From: Azospirillum sp. TSO35-2
GTDB lineage: Bacteria; Pseudomonadota; Alphaproteobacteria; Azospirillales; Azospirillaceae
Length of the DNA stretch: 35,998 bases
Assembly: GCF_003116095.1 (NCBI RefSeq)
Contig: NZ_LGRA01000021.1
Location: 2,336,193 to 2,372,190 of the forward strand
Direction: 5' to 3'
A program made the position numbers and the translations under genes. Every line of letters starts with the position of its first letter. Within the stretch, counting starts at the first letter, position 1. Shown here in pieces: positions 25,243 through 31,450 of the stretch. The notes beneath the pieces are model-generated. The model was not told the origin of the DNA. It did not search any database and worked only from the letters and a program-made list of their open reading frames with translations.

Positions 25243-26037
25243 ATGGCCGACACCACCCCCGGAACACCCCTTGCCACGCCGGTTCCGCCCCAGCCCGCCG
25301 CCACGCTGATCCTGCTGCGCGACGGGGCGGAGGGGCTGGAACTGCTGATGATCGAGCGGCACGCCGGCCTGCGCTTCGCCCCCGGCGCCACCGTGTTTCC
25401 CGGCGGCCGGCTGGAGCCGGCGGACCAGGATCCGGGCTGGCGTGCCCATTGGCCCGGCGCGGAACCGCCCGCCGATTTGGCCCACCGCGTCGCCGCCGTC
25501 CGTGAAACCTTCGAGGAATGCGGGCTGCTGCTGACCCGTGATCCGCCGGACCCGGCCCGGGTGGCGGCGCTGCGCGCGGCGCTGGCCGACGGGGTCGGCT
25601 TCGGGCTGGCGCTGGCGCGGCTCGGGCTCGCCCCGGCGCTCGACCGTCCGGCGGCGCTGGCCCGCTGGGTGACGCCGGAGACGCTGCCGCGCCGCTTCGA
25701 CGCGCTGTTCTTCCTCGCCCCGGCTCCGGAGGGTCAGGTGCCGCTGTGCGACGGCGGTGAGGCGGTCGCCGCGCTGTGGGCCACGCCGGCCCAAGCCCTG
25801 GCGGAGGAGGAGGCCGGCCGGCGCCGGCTGGTCTTCGCCACCCGCCTGACCCTGCTGCGGCTGGCCTCCTGCCCCGATGTGGCCGCCGCGATGGCCTGTG
25901 CCACCGGCGGGAATGGCCTTCCGGAACCCATTCTACCGCGGCGGGTGGAGACGCCGGACGGGCCGGTGTTCCGGATTCCATCCGGCTGCGGCTTTTTGCC
26001 ACTCGAGACATCAGCCGAACGTGTTAGGCTCGGGTAA
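25243..26037 (+). CDS. Nudix hydrolase (NUDT19/CoA-diphosphatase-like)
   Basis: A 264-residue Nudix protein. The box is split: PGGRLEPADQDPGW (residues ~56-69) is followed after an insertion by AAVRETFEECGLLL, which supplies the metal-binding REXXEEXG residues. This insertion inside the box, the early LILLRDGAEGLELLMIERH strand and the ALFFLAPAPEG strand recall the NUDT19/NUDT7 group that cleaves coenzyme A and acyl-CoA to phosphopantetheine and 3',5'-ADP. Activity on CoA esters is therefore possible but unproven. It is divergent from pyk, with an operator-like site between them. The start at 25243 is chosen at MADTTPG; a start at 25207 is also in frame. Confidence 0.82.
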   Translation: MADTTPGTPLATPVPPQPAATLILLRDGAEGLELLMIERHAGLRFAPGATVFPGGRLEPADQDPGWRAHWPGAEPPADLAHRVAAVRETFEECGLLLTRDPPDPARVAALRAALADGVGFGLALARLGLAPALDRPAALARWVTPETLPRRFDALFFLAPAPEGQVPLCDGGEAVAALWATPAQALAEEEAGRRRLVFATRLTLLRLASCPDVAAAMACATGGNGLPEPILPRRVETPDGPVFRIPSGCGFLPLETSAERVRLG

Positions 26038-26149
26038 GAAGTGGTAAGATTAGCCCGGTTTCCGCGATGTGAAAATTGCGCGATGGTCGTGTTGTGCGGC
26101 GCGATGCTTGCGTCCAAGCTCCCGACCATCGGACCGGAGGAGTCGGGGA

Positions 26150-26428
26150 ATGGATGTCGGGTTCATCGGAAACGGGGGGATGGCCGATGCGGTCGTGGAC
26201 ACCCTGCGGTCGGCCGGCCACCGGGTGCACGCCCTGGCTGCTCGCCGCCTGGACGATGACGGCCCGGCGGGGGCGAGCGACGTGGTGATGATCCTGCTGC
26301 CCGCCGCCACAGCCACCACCACGACGGACACCGACGGCGACCCGGACGGCCTGCACCGGCTGCTGAGCCTGCTGGCCGGCGCCGACGATGACGGCATCGA
26401 CACGCCTTCCCACACGGCACGAGCGTAG
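26150..26428 (+). CDS. Small Rossmann-like ORF in front of the dikinase-like gene
   Basis: A 92-residue product starting MDVGFIGNGGMADAVVDTLR, with GGAGGAG eight bases before the ATG. The first 60 residues read like the beta-alpha-beta NAD(P)-binding start of 3-hydroxyacid (tartronate-semialdehyde) dehydrogenases: GFIGxGxMA, AGHRVHALAAR, and then SDVVMILLPA at the position of the usual 'ADVVITMLP'. It then ends in an Asp/Thr-rich tail (TATTTTDTDGDPD). No catalytic domain follows and the next frame is a different protein, so it is either a degenerate remnant or a mini-nucleotide-binding protein. It ends 10 bases before the dikinase-like ATG and is probably cotranscribed. Confidence 0.65.
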   Translation: MDVGFIGNGGMADAVVDTLRSAGHRVHALAARRLDDDGPAGASDVVMILLPAATATTTTDTDGDPDGLHRLLSLLAGADDDGIDTPSHTARA

Positions 26429-26438
26429 GACGACGACC

Positions 26439-28172
26439 ATGGCCCCCGACAGCACGCCGACCGCCCAGACCCTGCCGATCCGCCGGCTCGAGGCCCCGCA
26501 AGAGGGCGCCGCCGATCCGGTCGTCGCCTTCGGGTCCGGTCTGGTCCACGGCGTCGCCGATCCGCGGCGGCTGGGCAACAAGGGCGCCGGGCTGGTGGCG
26601 ATGGCGGGGCTGGGCATCCCGGTGCCGCCGGGCTTCGTCATCGCCGCCGAGGCCGGACGGGGGCTGGCCGACGACGACGCGCTGCCGGCGGCGCTGCCAA
26701 GGGCTCTGGTGACGCGCATCGACGCGGCGGTGGCCGCGTTGGAACGGCGGGCCGGCGCCCGCTTCGGCGATGCGACCGACCCGCTGCTGCTGTCGGTGCG
26801 GTCCGGCGCCGCGGTGTCGATGCCCGGCATGATGGACAGCATCCTCAACCTCGGCCTGAACGACCGCACGGTGGAAGGCTTGGCGGCGCGGTCGGGCGAC
26901 CCGCGCTTCGCCTACGACTGCTACCGGCGGCTGGTGCAATCCTTCGGCAGCGTGGTGATGGGCGTGCCGTCGCACCGGTTCGAGACGCTGCTCGACGAGC
27001 ACAAGGAGGCGCGCGGGATCGATCGCGACTCCGACCTGACGGCGGCGGACTGGCAGGCGCTGCTGCCGCGCTTCTTCGAGCTGGTGGCGGCGCGCTGCGA
27101 CCGGCCCTTCCCGCAGGACCCGGCGGAGCAACTGCGCGCCGCGGTGGCGGCGGTGTTCCGCTCCTGGATGAACCCGCGCGCCGTCGCCTTCCGCGCCCTG
27201 CACGGCATTGCCGGCGATCTGGGGACGGCGGTCACCGTGCAGGCGATGGTGTTTGGCAACCGTGGGCCCGATTCCGGCACCGGCGTGCTGTTCACCCGCG
27301 ACCCCTCGACCGGCGCGCCCGGCCTGTGCGGCGAGTTCCTGGCCGACGCCCAGGGCGAGGACGTGGTGTCCGGCACCCACGACCCCGACCCGCTGACGGC
27401 GGGCCAGGCTGCGGCGCCCGGCGACGCCGACCGCTCGATGGAACGCCGGCTGCCGGCGGTCTTCGCCGAGCTCCGCGCCGTCGCCGCCCGGCTGGAGCGG
27501 GCCTTCGGCGACATGCAGGACATCGAATTCACGGTGGAGGCCGGGCGTCTGTTCATCCTGCAGACCCGCGCCGGCAAGCGCTCGCCGGAGGCGGCGGTGC
27601 GGATCGCCGTCGACCTCGCCGACGAGGGCGTCATCACCCGGGCCGAGGCGGTGCGCCGCGTCGACCCGCAGGCGCTGGACGAGCTGCTGCGCCCGACCCT
27701 GACGCCCGACGCGCGGGCCGCGGCGCTGGCGGTCGGGCTGCCGGCCTCGCCGGGGGCGGTGACCGGCCGCGCCGCCTTCACGACGGAGGACGCGGTCCGG
27801 CTGTCGTTCGGCGGCGCCCCGGTGATCCTGTGCCGGCCGGAGACCTCGCCGGAGGACATCCACGGCATGCACGCGGCGGCCGGCATCGTCACCGCGCGCG
27901 GCGGCTTCACCAGCCATGCCGCCACGGTGGCGCGCGGCATGGGGCGCCCCTGCGTCTGCGGCGCCCGCGCGCTGCGCATCGACCCCGACCGCGGCGAGAT
28001 GACCGCCGGCGAGGTGGTCGTGCACACCGGCGACCTGCTGACCATCGACGGTGGCAGCGGCGCCGTCCTGCTGGGCACGGCGTCGCTGATGTGTCCCCAG
28101 CCGGACGACGCGGTCGCCCGGCTGCTGGGCTGGGCGCGCGAGTGCGGGGCGGCCGACCCCGCCAACGATTAG
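26439..28172 (+). CDS. Truncated pyruvate phosphate dikinase: ATP-grasp and phosphohistidine domains only
   Basis: The 577-residue product covers roughly the first two thirds of PPDK (normally ~870-900 residues). Visible: RLGNKGAGLVAMAGLGIPVPPGF, SVRSGAAVSMPGMMDSILNL then GLNDRTVEGLA, GTGVLFTRDPSTGAPGLCGE, QDIEFTVEAGRLFILQTRAG and the swivelling phosphohistidine segment TARGGFTSHAATVARGMGRP with His493. The protein then stops: the C-terminal PEP/pyruvate TIM barrel (~350 residues) is missing, and the following DNA is a hairpin and a gene on the other strand. It could still take phosphate from ATP + Pi to His493 but needs an acceptor in trans, or serves a different acceptor. The frame is intact and GC-rich coding bias persists to the end, arguing against recent decay. 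Confidence 0.9.
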   Translation: MAPDSTPTAQTLPIRRLEAPQEGAADPVVAFGSGLVHGVADPRRLGNKGAGLVAMAGLGIPVPPGFVIAAEAGRGLADDDALPAALPRALVTRIDAAVAALERRAGARFGDATDPLLLSVRSGAAVSMPGMMDSILNLGLNDRTVEGLAARSGDPRFAYDCYRRLVQSFGSVVMGVPSHRFETLLDEHKEARGIDRDSDLTAADWQALLPRFFELVAARCDRPFPQDPAEQLRAAVAAVFRSWMNPRAVAFRALHGIAGDLGTAVTVQAMVFGNRGPDSGTGVLFTRDPSTGAPGLCGEFLADAQGEDVVSGTHDPDPLTAGQAAAPGDADRSMERRLPAVFAELRAVAARLERAFGDMQDIEFTVEAGRLFILQTRAGKRSPEAAVRIAVDLADEGVITRAEAVRRVDPQALDELLRPTLTPDARAAALAVGLPASPGAVTGRAAFTTEDAVRLSFGGAPVILCRPETSPEDIHGMHAAAGIVTARGGFTSHAATVARGMGRPCVCGARALRIDPDRGEMTAGEVVVHTGDLLTIDGGSGAVLLGTASLMCPQPDDAVARLLGWARECGAADPAND

Positions 28173-28207
28173 AGTTCCGTGCGTTTGTTGAGAAACGCAC
28201 GGAACTC
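28172..28207 (+). terminator. Strong hairpin after the dikinase-like gene
   Basis: A perfect 15-bp stem (GAGTTCCGTGCGTTT, 28172-28186, with AAACGCACGGAACTC, 28193-28207) and a 6-nt loop start at the stop codon. A second inverted repeat, GAGCGGAT/ATCCGCTC (28224-28231 and 28263-28270), touches the stop of the convergent deacetylase gene. Confidence 0.7.
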
Positions 28208-28269
28208 CAAACCTTTGTTTAACGAGCGGATTCACGCTTCAAATCGATTCCGATTTTACACGATCCGCT

Positions 28270-29199
28270 CTATGCCGCCACCAGCGCCTTGAGGTGGGCG
28301 GCGCAGCCTTCGGCCAGCCCGGTGGCGTCATAGCCGCCTTCCAGGGCGGAGACGACACGGCCGCCGCAGACGCGGTCGGCGACCTCGACCAGCTTGCGCG
28401 TCACCCATTCGAAATCCTCGGTGGTGAAGCCGAGCTGGGCCAGCGGGTCGCGGGTGTGGGCGTCGAACCCGGCGGAGATCATCAGCAGTTCGGGCTGGAA
28501 CGCCTCCAGCGCCGGCAGGATGGCGCGCTCCATCGCCTGGCGGAACTCGACGGTGCCGCTGTAGGGCTCCAGCGGCAGGTTCAGGATGTTGCCGTCAACC
28601 CCGCGTTCCCACGAACTGCCGGTGCCGGGATAGAGCGGCGACTGGTGGGTGGAGGCGAAGAACAGGTTGGGGTCGTCGGCGAACATCGCCTGGGTGCCGT
28701 TGCCGTGATGGACGTCGAAATCGACGACGGCGACGCGGGTCAGCCCATGGATCTTGCGGGCGTGCTCGGCCCCCACGGCGATGTTGTTGAAGACGCAGAA
28801 TCCCATGGCGCGCGCCGGTTCGGCGTGGTGGCCGCAGGGGCGGACGGCGCAGAAGGCGTTGGTCGCCTCGCCGCCCAGCACCGCGTCGACCGCGGCGACC
28901 ACCGAGCCGGCGGCGCGCAGGATCGCCCCGCGCGATCCCGGCGACAGCAGCGTGTCGGCGTCCAGCCGCTGGTAGCCGTCGGCCGGCACGGCGTCCAGCA
29001 CCGCCTCGACATAGCGGCGCTCATGGACGCGCGACAACTGCTCGACATCGGCCTCCGGGGCGGACCGGCGCTCCAGCCCCCGGAACTCCGGCCGGTCGAG
29101 CACCTGCCACACCACCGCCAGCCGTTCCGGCGCCTCCGGATGGCCGGGGCCGGTGTCGTGGGCGAAGCAGTCGTGATGGGTGAAGATCAGGGTGGTCAC
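28270..29199 (-). CDS. Histone-deacetylase-like amidohydrolase
   Basis: A 309-residue class II HDAC/acetylpolyamine-amidohydrolase family protein. It has TGPGHPEAPERLAVV near the N-terminus, the active-site HH in VRPCGHHAEPARAMGFC, FNNIAVGAEHA, the Zn-binding VVDFDVHHGNGTQAMF, LMISAGFDAHTRDPLAQL with the second Asp, and SALEGGYD at the end. All expected Zn and proton-relay residues are present, so it should remove acyl groups from lysine or polyamine-like amines. The start is a GTG at 29199 (VTTLIFTHHDCF) preceded by GGGAG. It lies 79 bases downstream of CBS protein 1, and the two probably share the operator at 29823. Its presence with a GNAT acetyltransferase in the same putative regulon suggests reversible acetylation, which is inference. 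Confidence 0.93.
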   Translation of the reverse strand: MTTLIFTHHDCFAHDTGPGHPEAPERLAVVWQVLDRPEFRGLERRSAPEADVEQLSRVHERRYVEAVLDAVPADGYQRLDADTLLSPGSRGAILRAAGSVVAAVDAVLGGEATNAFCAVRPCGHHAEPARAMGFCVFNNIAVGAEHARKIHGLTRVAVVDFDVHHGNGTQAMFADDPNLFFASTHQSPLYPGTGSSWERGVDGNILNLPLEPYSGTVEFRQAMERAILPALEAFQPELLMISAGFDAHTRDPLAQLGFTTEDFEWVTRKLVEVADRVCGGRVVSALEGGYDATGLAEGCAAHLKALVAA

Positions 29200-29278
29200 G
29201 GGCGGTGTCTCCCATGGAACGGCGCCGCCGGGGATGGTCCGCGACGGCGCCTTGGATCGGTGACGGGTGTCGGGGGAG

Positions 29279-29734
29279 TCAGTGGGCGTAGCTGGTCGAT
29301 CCGGCCGCTGCCGCCGCATCCACCGGCTGGCCGTCGAACTGCTGCAACTGCAGCCGGGTGAAGTCACGGGCGCTGATGACGCCGACCAGATGCCCGTCCT
29401 CCAGCACCGGCAGGTGGCGGATGTGGTGCTGCTCCATCAGGTGCAGGGCGTGCTGCAGGCTGTCGGCGGGGGCACAGGTCACCGGCTGGCGGGTCATCAG
29501 CTGCGCGACCGGCATGGACAGCAGGGTGGCGCCGCGGTCCAGCAGCGCGTGCACGATGTCGCGTTCCGACAGCACGCCGGCCAGCGTGTTGCCCTCGGTG
29601 CGGCAGACGTCCTTGACGACCAGGGCGCTGATGTTCTCCGCCTTCATCAGGCGGATGGCGTCGGCGACCGTGGCGTTGGTCCGCACGGCGACGACCCGGG
29701 ATTCCTTGGTGCGCAGGATGTGTTCGACCTTCAT
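29279..29734 (-). CDS. CBS-pair protein 1
   Basis: A 151-residue protein consisting of two CBS domains (residues ~8-65 and ~75-135) and a short tail. Typical segments: ATVADAIRLMKAENISALVV, GVLSERDIVHALLDRG, VAQLMTRQPVTCAPADSLQ and HHIRHLPVLEDGHLVGVISARD. CBS pairs sense adenine nucleotides; the partner protein is not known. It is a clear paralogue of the protein at 35190-35657: both begin MKVE-ILR and share VVKDVCRTEGNT, a Cys-containing insertion between strands. GGAG precedes the ATG at 29734. The operator-like palindrome lies 89 bases upstream and appears to overlap a -10 element. Confidence 0.9.
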   Translation of the reverse strand: MKVEHILRTKESRVVAVRTNATVADAIRLMKAENISALVVKDVCRTEGNTLAGVLSERDIVHALLDRGATLLSMPVAQLMTRQPVTCAPADSLQHALHLMEQHHIRHLPVLEDGHLVGVISARDFTRLQLQQFDGQPVDAAAAAGSTSYAH

Positions 29735-29822
29735 GGCGTGTCTCCTGATCGGCCGGCGTCTGGTCGGCTGGTGATGGGGCGGTGAACGGCCGGGTGCTCC
29801 CTCGGGTGGCTCACTAAAAATA

Positions 29823-29832
29823 TGGTATGCCA
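29823..29832. promoter_or_regulatory. Operator-like palindrome upstream of CBS1-deacetylase
   Basis: TGGTATGCCA on the plus strand; read in gene direction it is TGGCATACCATATT, identical over 14 bases to the plus-strand GNAT site at 31072-31085. On the minus strand a TTGATT box lies about 18 bases before TACCAT, so the palindrome would overlap the -10 region. Confidence 0.65.
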
Positions 29833-30056
29833 AATACAGTACGCCAATCAAACAATTTCCGCGCCGAACCACCTGATTGAATCGGATGGCCGGCCCCGTG
29901 GTTGAATCACGGATCGGTGCAGCGCACGGGCGCGTCCGCTGTTGGCACAGCAGACCTCAACCATGGGAGGTCGCGATGATTGGTGTTACGGTATGTTAGT
30001 GACGCATAGCTTTTGCGATTAGGCATGCGGTCGACGCATGGCCGGCATCATGTACC

Positions 30057-30066
30057 TTGTATACCA
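30057..30066. promoter_or_regulatory. Operator-like palindrome upstream of the small membrane protein
   Basis: TTGTATACCA matches nine of ten positions of TGGTATACCA with the core GTATAC intact. It lies 102 bases before the start at 30168. Confidence 0.6.
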
Positions 30067-30167
30067 AAAAACTTGCCCGCCTTGCTGCGCCGCGTCATAA
30101 CAGGCAGGTCACATCGAAACCGACCCAATCAAAAAAAACCACCCCACCGAGACTTGGAGTGATCAAC

Positions 30168-30377
30168 ATGTTGGAAATGCTGGCTTTGGCGCTCGTGCTG
30201 TCCGTCTTTGGCGGAACCGTCCACCACATCCTGTCGACCCAGTTCGCGGACGCGGGCAAGTCGTCGCGTGGATTCACCTCCGCGCCGCTGCGTCTCGCCA
30301 ACCCGACCGAGAAGGACCTGGAGGAGGACGAAGTGCCGTCCGGTCCGGCCTGGGCCAGCTTCCCGCGCGCGTTCTGA
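30168..30377 (+). CDS. Small single-span membrane protein, unknown function
   Basis: A 69-residue product: one hydrophobic segment at the N-terminus (residues ~1-20, MLEMLALALVLSVFGGTVHH), then a soluble tail with STQFADAGKSSRGF, an acidic patch EKDLEEDE and an end at FPRAF. GGAG lies nine bases before the ATG. It belongs to no family I recognise. The operator-like palindrome 102 bases upstream, and a bidirectional terminator 83 bases downstream, define it as its own unit in the same putative regulon as the oxalate genes. It might assist a transporter or membrane enzyme; that is speculation. Confidence 0.7.
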   Translation: MLEMLALALVLSVFGGTVHHILSTQFADAGKSSRGFTSAPLRLANPTEKDLEEDEVPSGPAWASFPRAF

Positions 30378-30459
30378 ATCTTCGTGTTGGCTGATCGCCG
30401 CGCCGGCCCGTCCGACGCCGCCCGATCCTTTGCGCCGACACGACCGCTCTCGTGAAAAA

Positions 30460-30486
30460 GACGGCCCCGCCAGGGCCGTCTTTTTT
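30460..30486. terminator. Bidirectional terminator
   Basis: An 8-bp stem GACGGCCC/GGGCCGTC with a CGCCA loop, preceded by AAAAA and followed by TTTTTT, lies between the convergent small membrane protein and GNAT genes and should work in both directions. Confidence 0.9.
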
Positions 30487-30493
30487 GTGCGCG

Positions 30494-30937
30494 TCAGGCC
30501 AGCGGCAGAACGAGCTGGAAGCTTTTGATGGTCATCCGCTTGCGGTGGTAGAAGCGGTGCGCCTCGCCGCGCTGGATGCCGGAGATGATCTCCATCTGGG
30601 CGCAGCCGCGCTCCCGCGCCTCGTTGGCCAGCCAGTCGAACAGCTTGTCGCCCAGACCGTAGGAGCGCTTGGCGGCGCTGGTCACCAGATCCTCGACATA
30701 CATGTAGCGGCCGCGCGACAGCGTCTCGTGGACGCGGAAGCCGCCGCAGCCGGCGATCTCGCCGTCGATGCGCAGCAGGGCGAGGTTGTAGCCGTCGTCC
30801 ATCTGCCGGCGGATCTGCGCGCGGTAGGCCTCCGGGTCGGTCATGTGGGTCCGCAGCTCCTTCATGACCGCGTGGCTGGCCTCGATGTCGGCATCGTCCC
30901 GCGCCACGGCGATCTCGATGTTCTGCTGCTGGTCCAT
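30494..30937 (-). CDS. GNAT-family N-acetyltransferase
   Basis: A 147-residue GNAT protein. Residues ~50-130 hold the core: LALLRIDGEIAGCGGFRVHE, the central strand MYVEDLVTSAAKRSYGLGDKLF, in which the acetyl-CoA pyrophosphate loop takes the form AAKRSYGLG, and GCAQMEIISGIQRGEAHRFYHRKRM, the usual alpha4 region with the Tyr general-acid position. Substrate unknown. AAGGAG precedes the ATG at 30937. An operator-like palindrome lies 135 bases upstream. It is convergent with the small membrane protein and divergent from oxlT copy 2. Confidence 0.92.
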   Translation of the reverse strand: MDQQQNIEIAVARDDADIEASHAVMKELRTHMTDPEAYRAQIRRQMDDGYNLALLRIDGEIAGCGGFRVHETLSRGRYMYVEDLVTSAAKRSYGLGDKLFDWLANEARERGCAQMEIISGIQRGEAHRFYHRKRMTIKSFQLVLPLA

Positions 30938-31071
30938 GGCGATCGACTCCTTATCAATATGGGTGCTGCCGGTGTGGCGCTGAGAGTGCGTGCGGCGCCG
31001 GGGCGGGGCAGGGGCTGAACGGAGGCTCATCGACCCTCGCATCGGCCCCATCGAGCCACGCTCGCCAGCAC

Positions 31072-31081
31072 TGGCATACCA
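31072..31081. promoter_or_regulatory. Operator-like palindrome upstream of GNAT
   Basis: TGGCATACCA, continuing as TGGCATACCATATT on the plus strand, 135 bases before the GNAT start. The 14-base string is also present at the CBS1 site in reverse orientation. Confidence 0.65.
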
Positions 31082-31234
31082 TATTCCAACCCCACCAACT
31101 CCCCAAGCCGCCGCCCCCCGCTTTCCGCGTGTCGGAAATCCAAGGCGCCGCGGCTGGTCGCGATCGGCCGGTCGAATGCAGTCTCCCAAAACAGTTCGTG
31201 CATCCCACTAATCGCTTGTCACGCGTTCGGCATC

Positions 31235-31244
31235 TGGTATACCA
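31235..31244. promoter_or_regulatory. Operator-like palindrome upstream of oxlT copy 2
   Basis: A perfect TGGTATACCA palindrome continuing as TGGTATACCATATT, 207 bases before the start codon. A TTGTCA box at 31216-31221 lies 16-18 bases before TATACC/TACCAT, so the site would overlap the -10 element of a sigma-70-type promoter, consistent with repression. Confidence 0.7.
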
Positions 31245-31450
31245 TATTGATAATTCCAGATCGGACCAGGACCGAGCCGATCTGGCGGGGGCGGGAAGAC
31301 CTGCCCCCAGGTGCTGTGGAGTGCCGCGAGGCCGCATCCTCGCTGCGCCGCCACCGACAGCAAAAAGAACCGCGTCGCATCACTGAAGCAAACAAAACAA
31401 AAGCGAACGCCCGACCTGGAAGAGAACCGCTTCAAAGGAGGAGATAGAAG

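Larger units (their letters stand above)
29735..30167. other. Divergent regulatory region between CBS protein 1 and the 69-residue membrane protein
   Basis: About 430 bases, AT-richer than average. It contains two operator-like palindromes (29823-29832, 30057-30066), one for each direction. Two tiny frames with a good ribosome site (GGGAGG at 29965-29970) are present: a 7-codon one at 29976-29999 and an overlapping 19-codon one at 29963-30022; neither can be called a gene with confidence. Confidence 0.55.
30938..31450. other. Divergent regulatory region between GNAT and oxlT copy 2
   Basis: About 510 bases without a gene. It holds two operator-like palindromes (31072-31081 and 31235-31244). 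After the second site come two consecutive hairpins in the presumed oxlT leader: CCAGATCGG/CCGATCTGG (31256-31264 with 31277-31285) and GGGGGC/GCCCCC (31287-31292 with 31303-31308). An A-rich unstructured tract (31357-31410) leads to the AAAGGAGGAG ribosome site. Confidence 0.6.

Noticed and set aside
26040..26149. GGTAAGATTAGCC before the mini-Rossmann/dikinase unit as another GntR site
   Set aside because: It lacks the GTATAC-type core and symmetry; this unit has no convincing operator of the set.
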